The notes beneath the pieces were generated by a model. It was not told the origin of the DNA. It made no database searches and worked only from the letters and a program-made list of their open reading frames with translations. The translations under genes and the position numbers were made by a program. Of a DNA stretch of 64,000 nucleotides, positions 8,924 through 18,219 are shown in pieces; the stretch's first letter is position 1, and every line of letters starts with the position of its first letter. This DNA is from JTS-RE37 sp041743975 (lineage in GTDB: Bacteria > Bacteroidota > Bacteroidia > Flavobacteriales > Flavobacteriaceae), in contig JBGTLT010000176.1 in assembly GCA_041743975.1 (NCBI GenBank), positions 5,613 through 69,612 on the forward strand, given 5' to 3'.

Positions 8924-9887
8924 AGGACCCATATCCGATTTTATTTCAAAGTATTACCTGCATTTTAATGCTGCAGCTTTGGTAGATGCCGCCAAAGCCT
9001 ATGAAGAACAACTGGAGAAAGGCGCCAGGATGCTGGTATCCCTTGCCGGGGCGATGAGTACGGCTGAACTGGGCAAGATATTTGCCGAGGTTATCCGGCA
9101 GGACAAGGTGCAGATCATTTCCTGTACCGGGGCCAACCTGGAAGAAGATATCATGAACCTGGTTGCCCATTCCCATTACAGGCGCATTCCCAATTACCGG
9201 GACCTTACACCCCAGGATGAATGGGACCTAATGGAAAAAGGGTTGAACAGGGTTACAGATACCTGCATCCCGGAGGAGGAGGCGTTCCGGCGTTTGCAGA
9301 AACATATTTATAAGATATGGAAGGATGCTGAAGATCAGGGAGAACGGTACTTCCCCCATGAGTTTATGTATAAAATGCTGTTATCCGGAGTCCTTGAGGA
9401 ACATTATGAGATAGACCTTAAAGATTCGTGGATGTATGCTGCGGCATCCCAAAACCTTCCTATTATCTGCCCGGGGTGGGAAGACAGTACTATGGGGAAT
9501 ATTTTTGCATCCTATGTGCTCAAGGGGGAACTCAAGGCGAGTACCATGAAGTCAGGGATTGAGTATATGACCTATTTGGCAGACTGGTATACCAATAACT
9601 CTAAAAATGGTATCGGATTTTTCCAGATAGGGGGAGGGATTGCCGGTGATTTTCCGATCTGTGTGGTTCCCATGCTGTACCAGGATATGGAACGTACTGA
9701 TACGCCTTTCTGGAGCTATTTTTGCCAGATAAGCGACAGTACCACCAGTTATGGATCGTATTCCGGCGCTGTGCCCAATGAAAAGATAACATGGGGAAAA
9801 TTGGGCATGGATACCCCTAAATTTATTATTGAAAGTGATGCAACTATTGTTGCGCCATTAATTTTTGCTTATCTTTTGGACATGTAA
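8916..9887 (+). CDS. Deoxyhypusine synthase-like protein
   Basis: 323 residues from ATG 8916 (ATG 8913 is equally close), overlapping speB by 8 bp. In eukaryotes the family moves an aminobutyl group from spermidine to eIF5A using NAD; bacteria have no eIF5A, and some bacterial relatives make homospermidine. The active-site lysine block is conserved: ITWGKL with Lys295, matching the WGK lysine of the eukaryotic enzyme. Other marks are SLAGAMSTAELGKI, ISCTGANLEEDIMN, FQIGGGIAGDFPICV and ISDSTTSYGSYSGA. The place directly after ADC and agmatinase points to a polyamine substrate. Its real product is not known from sequence. Confidence 0.88.
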   Translation: MTKGPISDFISKYYLHFNAAALVDAAKAYEEQLEKGARMLVSLAGAMSTAELGKIFAEVIRQDKVQIISCTGANLEEDIMNLVAHSHYRRIPNYRDLTPQDEWDLMEKGLNRVTDTCIPEEEAFRRLQKHIYKIWKDAEDQGERYFPHEFMYKMLLSGVLEEHYEIDLKDSWMYAAASQNLPIICPGWEDSTMGNIFASYVLKGELKASTMKSGIEYMTYLADWYTNNSKNGIGFFQIGGGIAGDFPICVVPMLYQDMERTDTPFWSYFCQISDSTTSYGSYSGAVPNEKITWGKLGMDTPKFIIESDATIVAPLIFAYLLDM

Positions 9888-9889
9888 TT

Positions 9890-10207
9890 ATGGATAATTT
9901 AAAAAGGGTCATAGTAGATTTTAAGAAGTTAACACCGGAGGTGTTAAAACTACTTGTGGAGCGATATCCCGAAGGATATGAAATGGAAAATATCATTACA
10001 TTCAAGAATATCCATGGGGAACGGGTGGAAGCTGTTGAAGTAAATACGGAGGACACTAAATACCTTGTAAAAATAAGCGCCAAATTGGTGAAGACCATGG
10101 AGAATTATGATGAGGATGATTACGAGGAATTTGAGGACGATGATCCGGATGCTGTAACAGACCCTGATGTAATGCCGGATGAGAACGAAGACGGGGAAGA
10201 AGATTAG
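9890..10207 (+). CDS. Small acidic protein of the polyamine operon, unknown function
   Basis: 105 residues starting 2 bp after the DHS-like stop. Residues 1-70 look folded (LKRVIVDFKKLTPEVLKLL, GYEMENIITFKNIHGER, YLVKISAKLVK), while the last 35 are almost all Asp and Glu. Such a tail could bind polyamines or a basic partner. The operon position links it to agmatine and putrescine metabolism. No known domain is recognised and the function is open. Confidence 0.7.
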   Translation: MDNLKRVIVDFKKLTPEVLKLLVERYPEGYEMENIITFKNIHGERVEAVEVNTEDTKYLVKISAKLVKTMENYDEDDYEEFEDDDPDAVTDPDVMPDENEDGEED

Positions 10208-10232
10208 AAAAGCATAGCTCTCAATGAGACCC

Positions 10233-10646
10233 ATGAAAAAAGCACCTTTTCACCTGTCCCTGCCCTGCACCAGTATTTCCAAAACAATGGATTTTTATGT
10301 GGATGTGATCGGTGCCGGAATGGGTAGGAATACTACCCGATGGGTCGATATTGATATGTTTGGCAACCAGATTACCTTTACACGGTCAGGCGACTTTAAG
10401 TTCGATTTTAAATCCTATAAATTTGAAGATACAGTACTGCCATCCTTTCATTATGGTGTAATTGTAGACGAGCAGCTCTGGGACCAATTGTATGTAAAGT
10501 TGCAGGCTTCAGAATATAGCCTTACCGCCAAAGCAACATTCCTTCAGGGGAAAAAGGGGCAGCATACTTCCTTTTTTGTAAAGGACCCCAACGGGCACAC
10601 AGTTGAATTCAAATGTTTTAAAAACGCTAAGGAGATATTCTCCTAG
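10233..10646 (+). CDS. VOC (glyoxalase/dioxygenase superfamily) protein
   Basis: 137 residues with one VOC fold: FHLSLPCTSISKTMDFYVDVIG at the start, WVDIDMFGNQITF in the middle and the ending SFFVKDPNGHTVEFKCF with the typical metal-site Glu. ATG 10233 is preferred; ATG 10224 is possible. VOC proteins bind a divalent metal and act on small molecules or confer resistance; the substrate is unknown. The last 4 bases overlap the convergent threonine dehydrogenase gene. Confidence 0.82.
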   Translation: MKKAPFHLSLPCTSISKTMDFYVDVIGAGMGRNTTRWVDIDMFGNQITFTRSGDFKFDFKSYKFEDTVLPSFHYGVIVDEQLWDQLYVKLQASEYSLTAKATFLQGKKGQHTSFFVKDPNGHTVEFKCFKNAKEIFS

Positions 10647-11584
10647 GTTTTCAGATTCCGCAACATTTCGAAGGTTGTTTTGGCGAGATCGAATTCCGGT
10701 TTCCAACCCCAATCCTTCCTGGCCTGCGAATCATCAATGCTTTCAGGCCAGGAATCCGCAATGACCTGCCTGAAATCCGGGTTGTAATCTATTTTGAAAT
10801 GCGGGATATGCCCCCGTATGCTTTCTGCGATTTCCCTGGGATCAAAACTCATGGCTGCCAGGTTATAGGAAGACCTTATCGTCAATTTTTTCGGATGGCA
10901 TTGCATCAGGTCGATGGTAGCCCTGATGGCGTCATCCATAAACATCATGGGCAATTTCGTATCCTCCCGGAGGAAACTGGTATAAGCTCCTTCCGTAAGT
11001 GCTTTCCCATAAATTTCAACAGCGTAATCCGTGGTGCCGCCGCCGGGGAGCGTTTTCCAGCTTATCAGCCCCGGATACCGCACACTGCGTACATCCACTC
11101 CAAATTTATGGTGGTAATACGCGCACCACCTTTCCCCTGATTGTTTGCTTATTCCATAGACGGTACTGGGCTCCATAATGGCGTGCTGAGGGGTATGCTC
11201 TTTAGGAGTAGTGGAACCAAAGACCGCAATGCTGGATGGCCAGAACACTTTTTCAATCTTCTTTTCCTTGGCAAGGTCCAACACATTGAAAAGCGAGTTC
11301 ATGTTGAGATTCCAGGCCCTCATAGGGAATTTCTCGGCGGTAGCGCTGAGCATCGCTGCCATGAGGAACACCTCCTCTACTTCATAATGCATTACTACAT
11401 CCTCCAATGCCTTGTAATTGGTCGCATCCAAAATTTCAAATGGCCCGGCAGACATAAGGCTGTCACTCCCATGCCGAATATCACTGGCAATTACCTTCTG
11501 ACTCCCATATAGTTCCCGGAGCGCGAAGGTTAGCTCTGTTCCTATTTGTCCACAGGCGCCTAAAATCAGTATGGATCTTTGCAT
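10643..11584 (-). CDS. L-threonine 3-dehydrogenase, SDR type
   Basis: 313 residues of the extended SDR family, closest to the short-chain L-threonine dehydrogenases known from Flavobacterium, which oxidise threonine to 2-amino-3-ketobutyrate with NAD. LGACGQIG at 8-15 binds NAD; Ser117/118, Tyr143 and Lys147 (YGISK) form the catalytic set. The block SVRYPGLISWKTLPGGGTTDYAVEI and the ending ADSWPESIDDSQARKDWGW are characteristic of this subfamily. No kbl gene is next to it. Unlinked to its neighbours apart from a 4-bp convergent overlap with the VOC gene. Confidence 0.9.
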   Translation of the reverse strand: MQRSILILGACGQIGTELTFALRELYGSQKVIASDIRHGSDSLMSAGPFEILDATNYKALEDVVMHYEVEEVFLMAAMLSATAEKFPMRAWNLNMNSLFNVLDLAKEKKIEKVFWPSSIAVFGSTTPKEHTPQHAIMEPSTVYGISKQSGERWCAYYHHKFGVDVRSVRYPGLISWKTLPGGGTTDYAVEIYGKALTEGAYTSFLREDTKLPMMFMDDAIRATIDLMQCHPKKLTIRSSYNLAAMSFDPREIAESIRGHIPHFKIDYNPDFRQVIADSWPESIDDSQARKDWGWKPEFDLAKTTFEMLRNLKT

Positions 11585-11652
11585 TGATTAAAGTTGGGTT
11601 AATTGCGTTCGCGGGCAAAGATAGCTTTTATTAAAATTTGTACATTCGCCCT

Positions 11653-12147
11653 ATGGGAAAAATACTCTTTTTATGGGCCCTGGTTTCCTTGTTTATTTCC
11701 TGCCAGCGGCAGCAGACAGCACAATCATCCCCAACCGGGGCGGTAGAAGAATTCAATCTGGATACGGTACCCAAAAGTGTGGCTGTCAATGACAAGACAA
11801 GGGCCATTCTAAACGAATGGCCGGAATATAATACCATGGCAGCAAGTGTTGAATCCGTATACAGGGCAGAAAATGAAGAGGACCTGATCCTGGTAATTGA
11901 AGATATCATCGAACACCAGAAACTATTGGAAGAATCCGTATATCCCGAAACCTTTGACACCCCGCCCATAAAAAGCCGGCAAAGAGTGCTTAAAACATAC
12001 ATTTTAAAAGTGAAAGCAGCACTGGAGAACCGTACTGAGTTAACCGTTCCGGTCACGGATATGATCGTGGCCTATAATTCCATGCGCTTGCAGTTCAATG
12101 TAATTGTCAATAACAACCTGGATTCCCTGCTAATCCTCAATCAATAA
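11653..12147 (+). CDS. Lipoprotein of unknown function
   Basis: 164 residues. ATG 11653 opens a lipoprotein signal with lipobox LFISC (Cys16); a TTG at 11638 would add five residues. The mature region is helix-rich: RAILNEWPEYNTMAASVESVYRAENEEDLILVIEDIIE and AALENRTELTVPVTDMI. It may be an extracytoplasmic helical protein such as a sensor partner, but nothing identifies a role. It sits alone between two minus-strand genes. Confidence 0.7.
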   Translation: MGKILFLWALVSLFISCQRQQTAQSSPTGAVEEFNLDTVPKSVAVNDKTRAILNEWPEYNTMAASVESVYRAENEEDLILVIEDIIEHQKLLEESVYPETFDTPPIKSRQRVLKTYILKVKAALENRTELTVPVTDMIVAYNSMRLQFNVIVNNNLDSLLILNQ

Positions 12148-12188
12148 ACACCGGACCCTATGGGAATAGAAGAAAGGAAGCTATGAGA

Positions 12189-12893
12189 TTAGTTCTTTGC
12201 CTCTTCGGGCTGGGCCTTTCTTGACTCCAATGCCTGTTTGCTAAGGCTGGCCAGGTTAAAATTAGGATCTATTTTCAAAGCTTCATCTATGCTTGCAATG
12301 GCGGCTTCGATCGCGTTTTTGTCCATGTTGTATTGCACCAACCCCTTTAAGTGGAGAAAAGCGGCCTTCAGGGGAACCTCATAGGGTTGCTGCCGCTCAT
12401 AGAAGGCATATTTCATATCATCACCCGCATTTGCAATCCCGTATGCTATGTCTTTTTCGGCTCCTGAATTATCTCCGGTTTGTATTTTCAGGTCTGCGAG
12501 TTCATAGGCGAGATAAGCACTGGGGGATCTCTTGAACAATATTTCAAACTGTTCAAGGGCCCGCTTTGGTTGATTCAAAGCCTTTAAAGATATGGCCTTT
12601 ACCTGCACCGCAAGGTCCGAATCGTTTTCTTCTTTTTCAATTCCGATCGTATTCAATGCCTGCATGTGCTGGTTATTGTTGGCATACACGTAAGCAAGAG
12701 TGTCCCTTCGTTCCTTGGAAGGTGACAATACATTCAAATGGGTGAGGGCATTGATTACCCCATTGATATCCCCCTGCAATTGCATTTCTTTATAAAATGC
12801 CGCATAATGTTTCTGGAGTTCAGCGGTGGTCTGGGCAGCAGCAGTAAAACCTATTGTACATAGTACTGCCATTAGTAGCGTTCTCATCTTCAT
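12189..12893 (-). CDS. Secreted TPR-type protein
   Basis: 234 residues with a signal peptide (about 1-20, ending TAAAQ). The rest is helical pairs typical of tetratricopeptide repeats, for example AVQVKAISLKALNQPKRAL, YLAYELADLKIQTGDNSGA and IASIDEALKIDPNFNLA. A short tail rich in Lys, Glu and Gln ends the protein. Periplasmic protein-binding is likely; the partner is unknown. The gene has no close operon neighbour on its strand. Confidence 0.75.
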   Translation of the reverse strand: MKMRTLLMAVLCTIGFTAAAQTTAELQKHYAAFYKEMQLQGDINGVINALTHLNVLSPSKERRDTLAYVYANNNQHMQALNTIGIEKEENDSDLAVQVKAISLKALNQPKRALEQFEILFKRSPSAYLAYELADLKIQTGDNSGAEKDIAYGIANAGDDMKYAFYERQQPYEVPLKAAFLHLKGLVQYNMDKNAIEAAIASIDEALKIDPNFNLASLSKQALESRKAQPEEAKN

Positions 12894-12950
12894 TTATTTA
12901 AGTGCGGCAAAATTACTACATTTTTTTGGGATGGGCCCGGGCTAAAATCA

Positions 12951-12977
12951 AAAAAGGATGCCGTGGGCATCCTTTTT
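12951..12977 (-). terminator. Rho-independent terminator
   Basis: A hairpin with arms AAAAAGGATGCC and GGCATCCTTTTT and a GTG loop. It is symmetric, so it can work in both directions; it lies 27 bp beyond the end of the minus-strand gene 13004-13378 and most probably ends that transcript. Confidence 0.85.
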
Positions 12978-13003
12978 CTATGGTGGTTGAATTTGGCAGG
13001 TAT

Positions 13004-13378
13004 TTAAACCATCGTCAATGTGATGTCTTTCCTGGTGTAGGACTGCAGGACACCGGAGTAGAAAGCAAGGCTTTTTTTGTCGGTTTCCAGGCACGATTTC
13101 AGAAAATCACAAAGATTTTGAAACAAAAGATTGACATGCAATGTGGGAACATCCGTGTTCACCTTTTGTGGATCATAGCACGTATCATCCATGACGATAT
13201 CCATGGCTATCCTCTTTCGGTGATAGTCTATAGACACATCAGCTGCATTGTAGTGCTTTTTTACAATTACCTCGTGCAATTTCTGCGATTTTTTGCTGAT
13301 CTTACCTTTGGTACAACTTCGGGATATCAAGCTCTCTATTTCCATTAATATCCTCCCACTTAAATTTGATTTTTCCAT
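13004..13378 (-). CDS. Small protein of unknown function
   Basis: 124 residues from the ATG at 13378 (another in-frame ATG at 13417 adds 13 residues). Sequence is mixed polar with several cysteines and reads AADVSIDYHRKRIAMDIVM and LHVNLLFQNLCDFLKSCLE. No signal peptide or membrane segment. No family is recognised. It is followed by a strong terminator at 12951-12977, which supports it as a real transcription unit. Confidence 0.6.
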   Translation of the reverse strand: MEKSNLSGRILMEIESLISRSCTKGKISKKSQKLHEVIVKKHYNAADVSIDYHRKRIAMDIVMDDTCYDPQKVNTDVPTLHVNLLFQNLCDFLKSCLETDKKSLAFYSGVLQSYTRKDITLTMV

Positions 13379-13482
13379 GACGTTATGGGATTTATCATTT
13401 ATATAAAGATACATCAAAACTATAAAATACTGAAAATCAACGATATAATTTAACCGTTTATCGGTGTTTTTGTTGTGAACGA

Positions 13483-14313
13483 TTATTTTTCCGTGGTGAA
13501 TTCATCGGAAATCGGGGTCAAAAAGCAATAATATTTACTAATAATATTCCTGCTTTTGATGATTTTGCCAGCTATTTCCTTGTTATTTGCCACATATTCG
13601 GGTACCGGCAAGCCCCTTTTAAGCGCTTCGGAAATATAATATTCCTGTTTTGCAGGGTGCATGGGATAGACCCCGTTAAAGGTCTCATTCCAGTAGGAAT
13701 TTTCCAGGATGGCACGAATAATTCCAATGCAATCGTCGAGATGGATAAGGTTCACTGGTTCCCTCCCATTTTTAAGCCCCGTCCGGCCAGCTAAATGGGT
13801 AACCGGATGCCGGTAGGGGCCGATCAGTCCGCCGAACCGGATAACGCTACAGTCCAGATCAGGTGAATTCCGGAAAAGCAATTCTGCCTCCAATACCTGT
13901 TTCCCCGATTCCGTAACCGGCTTCGGTTCGCTGTCCTCGGTTAATTCCCCTTCCAATTCCCCATAGACCGAAGTACTGCTTATAAATAAAAGGTTGCGAA
14001 CTCCGGAATTGTTTATGGCTTCCAATAGCCGGCGCATTTTTTGAATATACTTGCCCCAATGCTTTGTGCCCCGCAACCCCGGGGGTACATTGACCACCAT
14101 TGTCTGGACATCCTGCAAAAAACCGGAGATGTCCCCTGAAATTGCCCCTTCCTCCAATGAAATAAGAAATGGCGTTATCCCTGAATTTTGAAGTTGTTCC
14201 ATTTTCCCCGGGGAGGTGGTACTCCCATGGATGTTATATCCTGCTGCGATCAGGTTCCGGGCAAGCGGGAAACCCAGCCATCCACACCCTATTATTGCAA
14301 TTGTTTCTTTCAA
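13483..14313 (-). CDS. SDR-family NAD(P)-binding protein, YeeZ-like
   Basis: 276 residues. IAIIGCGWLGFPLARNL at 5-21 is the dinucleotide-binding glycine motif; LFISSTSVYGEL supplies Ser and Tyr, but the usual YxxxK lysine is not obvious. NLIHLDDCIGIIRAIL is typical of atypical extended SDRs such as YeeZ. The start is a TTG inside the stop of the preceding gene (4-bp overlap), so the two are translationally coupled. The reaction is unknown. Confidence 0.78.
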   Translation of the reverse strand: MKETIAIIGCGWLGFPLARNLIAAGYNIHGSTTSPGKMEQLQNSGITPFLISLEEGAISGDISGFLQDVQTMVVNVPPGLRGTKHWGKYIQKMRRLLEAINNSGVRNLLFISSTSVYGELEGELTEDSEPKPVTESGKQVLEAELLFRNSPDLDCSVIRFGGLIGPYRHPVTHLAGRTGLKNGREPVNLIHLDDCIGIIRAILENSYWNETFNGVYPMHPAKQEYYISEALKRGLPVPEYVANNKEIAGKIIKSRNIISKYYCFLTPISDEFTTEK

Positions 14314-16592
14314 TAGTGCAGTGTTTTAACCAATAAAATGGCATCGTTAAGAACGAAAGGCATCGGGATGGCATCCTCAGGCCTTTTGGGTATTGAAAAA
14401 AGAGGGTTGCGCAACAGGTCATTGGATGCTTCATAAAGAGTGAGTTCCAAAGCAAGGTCAGGAGGCAACTTAAGCGCCAACTCCGTAAACTCATTGTCGC
14501 TGATGTAATGGGTGACCAGTTTGCCTCCATTTCGCGTTTGCAAAAATAAAGGTGAAAGGGGAATACCATTGATTTTTGCATCCAAAATGGCGATCTCATT
14601 AGTGTACACTTCGAGTCGGTTCACATCGCGTTGCGGGGTAATGCGAATGGTGAGAAATCGATCCCCGGCAATAAGTGTATCCCTTATTTTTTCGATAACA
14701 GGAGCCGGAATATCCTTCTGTGGGGCATCCGAAAGAAAGGAAAACCCGGTGCCATATTTACTGCTGATCTTTTTGTCTCCCAATAATCCCGGGATTTCCG
14801 GGGTAGCGCCTAAATATACTTTGGCCCAGTCTGATACCTTTTGTTCATACGTGACCCATTTCGCGGATCCCGTATCGGAATCCAGCATATACAACAAACT
14901 GGTGGGTTTGGGGTTATGGACACTGAAACCCGAATTAAAATGGGCCGCGGTCAGGCAAGCAATAAAACAAAACATACTTACATACGCCCATCTTGATTTT
15001 CTTTGGTAATAGCTGAAGACCGGTAAGAGCAACACAAAGACAAGGGTGGTCAGTACACTGGCTGCGACCATCATTGTCAAACCCAGCCCCACCGGGAACA
15101 TTTTTATGAATGGCGTATAGATCCAGAGGGCGGGGAGGGCGAGGATGACCATCAGAAATGGACTGGGAGTTTCCTGGTTGAGGAAAACGAGGTAGGAGGC
15201 CAGCAGTCCGTACACAGGAATGATAAAGAATCCCGCGCCCGGCAAATACAGGTTGACCAGGGCGCAAATTACCAGCCATAACAGAATTACAGGGACCAGT
15301 AAATTAGGGGTGCTTACCTTTTGGAATTTTTGATATGTCCAAAAACATAAACCAATGGAAAAAAATACGAAAGCAGCAATATAAGCATGGCCATTGTAAG
15401 TAAACCCATGTAGGATATCCTTGTATTGGGGATATACAGATTTCAGGAGAGGCCAGCTAAAATAACCCATTATCCCTGTTAAGAGCAAGGACATCAAAAG
15501 CGGCAAAAAACCTTTTCCCACTTCCCTTATTAGCAACACATTCTTCCGGAACCCCTGTACAGTTAAAATGAGAAAGAGCAGCAGCGCCATCCCAAACATA
15601 GGCCATATCCAGTTAAATGGATAGGAAAGCAGTTTAAAGAAAGGCAGGTTAAAATAGACATAGTCATCCGTACTCTTCAGGCTATCCAGATCCGAATTCC
15701 CGAAATAGTGCAGCAGGGGCATAAGGTAACTGCCCTGGTGTGCCAGCGAATTCCTGTCCAGCCGCTCATAATTGTCCAGTTGGCTATGGTAATCAAAATG
15801 ATCATCGATAAAAGCAAAGTTAAAACCCTCAATATCCTTGTCCTCCCGGAAGACCGTAAGGTCTGTATCATTGGGCAACATTTTATAAATGCTGTAGACC
15901 AGCGAATTGGCTACCGGATATTCGGGGCTGGCCCTGGTAAATTCACGGATCATATTAGCATTTCCCCCATTGGTCTCAATCAGCATATAGGAAGGTCCGC
16001 CACTGCCCCTGGCTTCAAAGTTCAATACCAACCCCACCTTGTTGGCCCATGGATGCTCATTTACGAACAGATCGGCCCCGTTGAGCCCTAATTCCTCCGC
16101 ATCCGTAAACAAGATTATGATGTCATTAGCCGGGATGGTATTTTCCGAAAGGAAAGCGCGGATCCCCTCGAGGATGGTGGCCACCCCACTCCCTGCATCA
16201 CTGGCCCCCAGGGAGGAATGCGGACTGCTGTCATAGTGCGATAGCAACACCAGGGCCTTGCCGGCACTGCTTCCTTTAATCCTTGCCATTATGTTTACCG
16301 CTTTGCTGAAATTGGCCCAGTCGCCACCGGAATATCCCTTCTGTAAGCTGGTTTCCAATCCCATTTCAGACAGTTCCCACAGGATATAGTCCTGTACGGT
16401 CTGGTGAGCCGGGAATCCAACGGCATGGGGAGCTTTGGAAATTGCCTTGACCCTGGCAAGGGCCTTGTCTGTTGAAAAGGACGAAATGGCAATCTTTGTA
16501 TTTTCATGGTATTCAGGCATCATGGAATGAAAGACCCAATAAATGGCAAGGAGGATCAGTAAAAATGATAGAATCGATGTGCTTTTGCGCAT
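14310..16592 (-). CDS. Membrane M28-family metallopeptidase
   Basis: About 760 residues. An N-terminal membrane anchor is followed by an M28 peptidase domain with the zinc set LLSHYDSSPHS (His, Asp), GASDAGSG (Asp), DAEELGLNG (Glu pair), FEARGSGG (Glu) and FDYHSQLDNYER (His). About eight membrane helices follow at about 320-560, then a soluble domain to the C-terminus. This layout is that of ERMP1-like/M28 membrane proteases. ATG 16592 gives the usual anchor start; ATG 16610 adds six residues. Coupled by a 4-bp overlap to the downstream SDR gene. Confidence 0.87.
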   Translation of the reverse strand: MRKSTSILSFLLILLAIYWVFHSMMPEYHENTKIAISSFSTDKALARVKAISKAPHAVGFPAHQTVQDYILWELSEMGLETSLQKGYSGGDWANFSKAVNIMARIKGSSAGKALVLLSHYDSSPHSSLGASDAGSGVATILEGIRAFLSENTIPANDIIILFTDAEELGLNGADLFVNEHPWANKVGLVLNFEARGSGGPSYMLIETNGGNANMIREFTRASPEYPVANSLVYSIYKMLPNDTDLTVFREDKDIEGFNFAFIDDHFDYHSQLDNYERLDRNSLAHQGSYLMPLLHYFGNSDLDSLKSTDDYVYFNLPFFKLLSYPFNWIWPMFGMALLLFLILTVQGFRKNVLLIREVGKGFLPLLMSLLLTGIMGYFSWPLLKSVYPQYKDILHGFTYNGHAYIAAFVFFSIGLCFWTYQKFQKVSTPNLLVPVILLWLVICALVNLYLPGAGFFIIPVYGLLASYLVFLNQETPSPFLMVILALPALWIYTPFIKMFPVGLGLTMMVAASVLTTLVFVLLLPVFSYYQRKSRWAYVSMFCFIACLTAAHFNSGFSVHNPKPTSLLYMLDSDTGSAKWVTYEQKVSDWAKVYLGATPEIPGLLGDKKISSKYGTGFSFLSDAPQKDIPAPVIEKIRDTLIAGDRFLTIRITPQRDVNRLEVYTNEIAILDAKINGIPLSPLFLQTRNGGKLVTHYISDNEFTELALKLPPDLALELTLYEASNDLLRNPLFSIPKRPEDAIPMPFVLNDAILLVKTLHY

Positions 16593-16709
16593 TTCAAAGG
16601 GTTGAGGCATAAATGTATAAAATTCCCGGTGGCTGAAAAATTAAACGATTTAATTTACGAGTAGGTGCGAAATAGCCTATATTTAAGGTTAACCTAAAAA
16701 CCAAACCAT

Positions 16710-17180
16710 ATGGGAATCAAGAGTTTTATCGGCCGCAGGGCCAAATTAGGTTCAAAGAAGGAATATGATGCACCCATATTGGTAGCAGATTATATGACCC
16801 GGAAGTTGACCACTTTCAGCCCGGATCAGTCCATCCTTGAAGTCATGGAATCCTTTGCGAAAAACCGGATCTCGGGAGGGCCTGTCATGGATGATAACGG
16901 CTTTTTAGTAGGCATAATCTCCGAAGCCGACTGTATGAAACAAATTTCTGAAAGCAGGTATTTTAACCAGCCAATCCTGGATAAGAGTGTAGAACGGTTC
17001 ATGACCAAGGATGTAGAGACCATCCCACATGATATGAGCATTTTTGATGCTGCCGGCGTATTCGATAAGCACAAAAGGCGGAGGTTACCCGTCATGGAAA
17101 ACGGCATATTGGTGGGGCAGATCAGCCGCAAGGATATTGTCATTGCCGCCCTGAAACTCACCGGTCACAATTGGAAATAA
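16710..17180 (+). CDS. CBS-domain pair protein
   Basis: 156 residues, two CBS motifs. The first covers about 24-85 (VADYMTRKLTTFSPDQSILE to GIISEADC), the second about 92-152 (VERFMTKDVETIPHDMSIFD to GQISRKDIVI). Pairs of this kind bind adenosine ligands such as AMP or SAM. No enzyme or transporter domain is attached, so it is a stand-alone regulator or sensor. It is divergent from the M28 gene across a 117-bp gap. Confidence 0.85.
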   Translation: MGIKSFIGRRAKLGSKKEYDAPILVADYMTRKLTTFSPDQSILEVMESFAKNRISGGPVMDDNGFLVGIISEADCMKQISESRYFNQPILDKSVERFMTKDVETIPHDMSIFDAAGVFDKHKRRRLPVMENGILVGQISRKDIVIAALKLTGHNWK

Positions 17181-17264
17181 GCCGGAAATCCTTGGCCCCG
17201 GTAACTACTCCTTTTTTTAACATTTAACCGACCTCCTGTACGGTTTCCAGAGACACACAGGCCC

Positions 17265-17615
17265 CTACTCCCTCTTAACGATCATATAGTAATCATGTTT
17301 TAGCGGGAGGTAGCCCAGGTCATATACAAAATAGTATGTACTACCTTTTTTGGTGGTATACAGGTTGGTGATATAATCAAAATCAAAACCCCTATCCATC
17401 AACCGGGTTTTAGTTGTCCGCGTCTTCCCCTCATTGAGCTTAAAACTATCCAGGATACGATAGTTCTTGCGCAGGCGGTTGTTGATATTGCGCACCAGGT
17501 TCTTACTGTCCTTGTTCAACTGATTGTTATACGCATTGCGACAGTAGTCAGAACAGTATTTTTTGTCCACCCTGCCTTTTATTTCTGCTCCGCAATCCAA
17601 ACACTTTTTCTCCAA
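17265..17615 (-). CDS. Small zinc-ribbon protein
   Basis: 116 residues from a TTG start; no ATG is in a suitable place, and the N-terminal CLDCGAEIKG...YCSDYCRNAYN gives the usual beginning for this flavobacterial family. The four cysteines form a zinc knuckle. The rest is basic (NNRLRKNYRILDSFK), so nucleic acid binding is possible. It lies 4 bp after the DUF6265 gene and is likely co-transcribed. No known role. Confidence 0.7.
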   Translation of the reverse strand: MEKKCLDCGAEIKGRVDKKYCSDYCRNAYNNQLNKDSKNLVRNINNRLRKNYRILDSFKLNEGKTRTTKTRLMDRGFDFDYITNLYTTKKGSTYYFVYDLGYLPLKHDYYMIVKRE

Positions 17616-17619
17616 CCTA

Positions 17620-18111
17620 TTACTGCCTTTTATAGTTGAATTTTACTTCTTCCTTCCGGCCATCTTCCTGTTCAATTACTACGTAATCAGCAAGTTCGTC
17701 CTGACTTACCCTTTCAAAGGTAAATTCATCAAAATATAACCGTTCCCCTTCCACCCGGACCAGTTTAAAGTCCACCGTTTCATCCTGGGCTTCCCATCCC
17801 TTCAGGTTGCTGTTAAAATGTTTCAACTGCAACAGCAGGGTTTTCCCGGATTCCTGAATATGGCCTATCTCGTATACACTTGCTTTTCCATCCACCACTA
17901 ATTTGAATACAAACATCATAGACCCTCCCAGCGGAGGACTCCAGATCTCCTCGGCAATGCCCCCTAATGCTTCACCTTTCCAATGGCCTGCGATCCATGC
18001 AGCATCCTCCAAAGTCGCTTTTGGTGCAATATTGTCCGAATTAAAAGCCTCTGTATTTTGTGCCAGCGCACCGGCTGAAAAAAATATAAAAAAAATACAC
18101 AACCATTTCAT
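17620..18111 (-). CDS. Secreted DUF6265-type protein
   Basis: 163 residues with a signal peptide (about 1-17, ending GALAQ). The core begins AAWIAGHWKGEALGGIAEEIWSPP and continues GGSMMFVFKLV, a lipocalin-like pattern seen in DUF6265 proteins. No catalytic motif is known. It is the first gene of a two-gene unit with the zinc-ribbon protein, with a 4-bp gap. Confidence 0.75.
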   Translation of the reverse strand: MKWLCIFFIFFSAGALAQNTEAFNSDNIAPKATLEDAAWIAGHWKGEALGGIAEEIWSPPLGGSMMFVFKLVVDGKASVYEIGHIQESGKTLLLQLKHFNSNLKGWEAQDETVDFKLVRVEGERLYFDEFTFERVSQDELADYVVIEQEDGRKEEVKFNYKRQ

Positions 18112-18219
18112 ATTATGCTATTTTACACTTAAAAGATACGAATTATACCCTGCAAACATCTTGCACAGGACCCCCGGACCACACCTTGTATTCCTGGCCG
18201 CTTATAAATGGTTTTTCCA

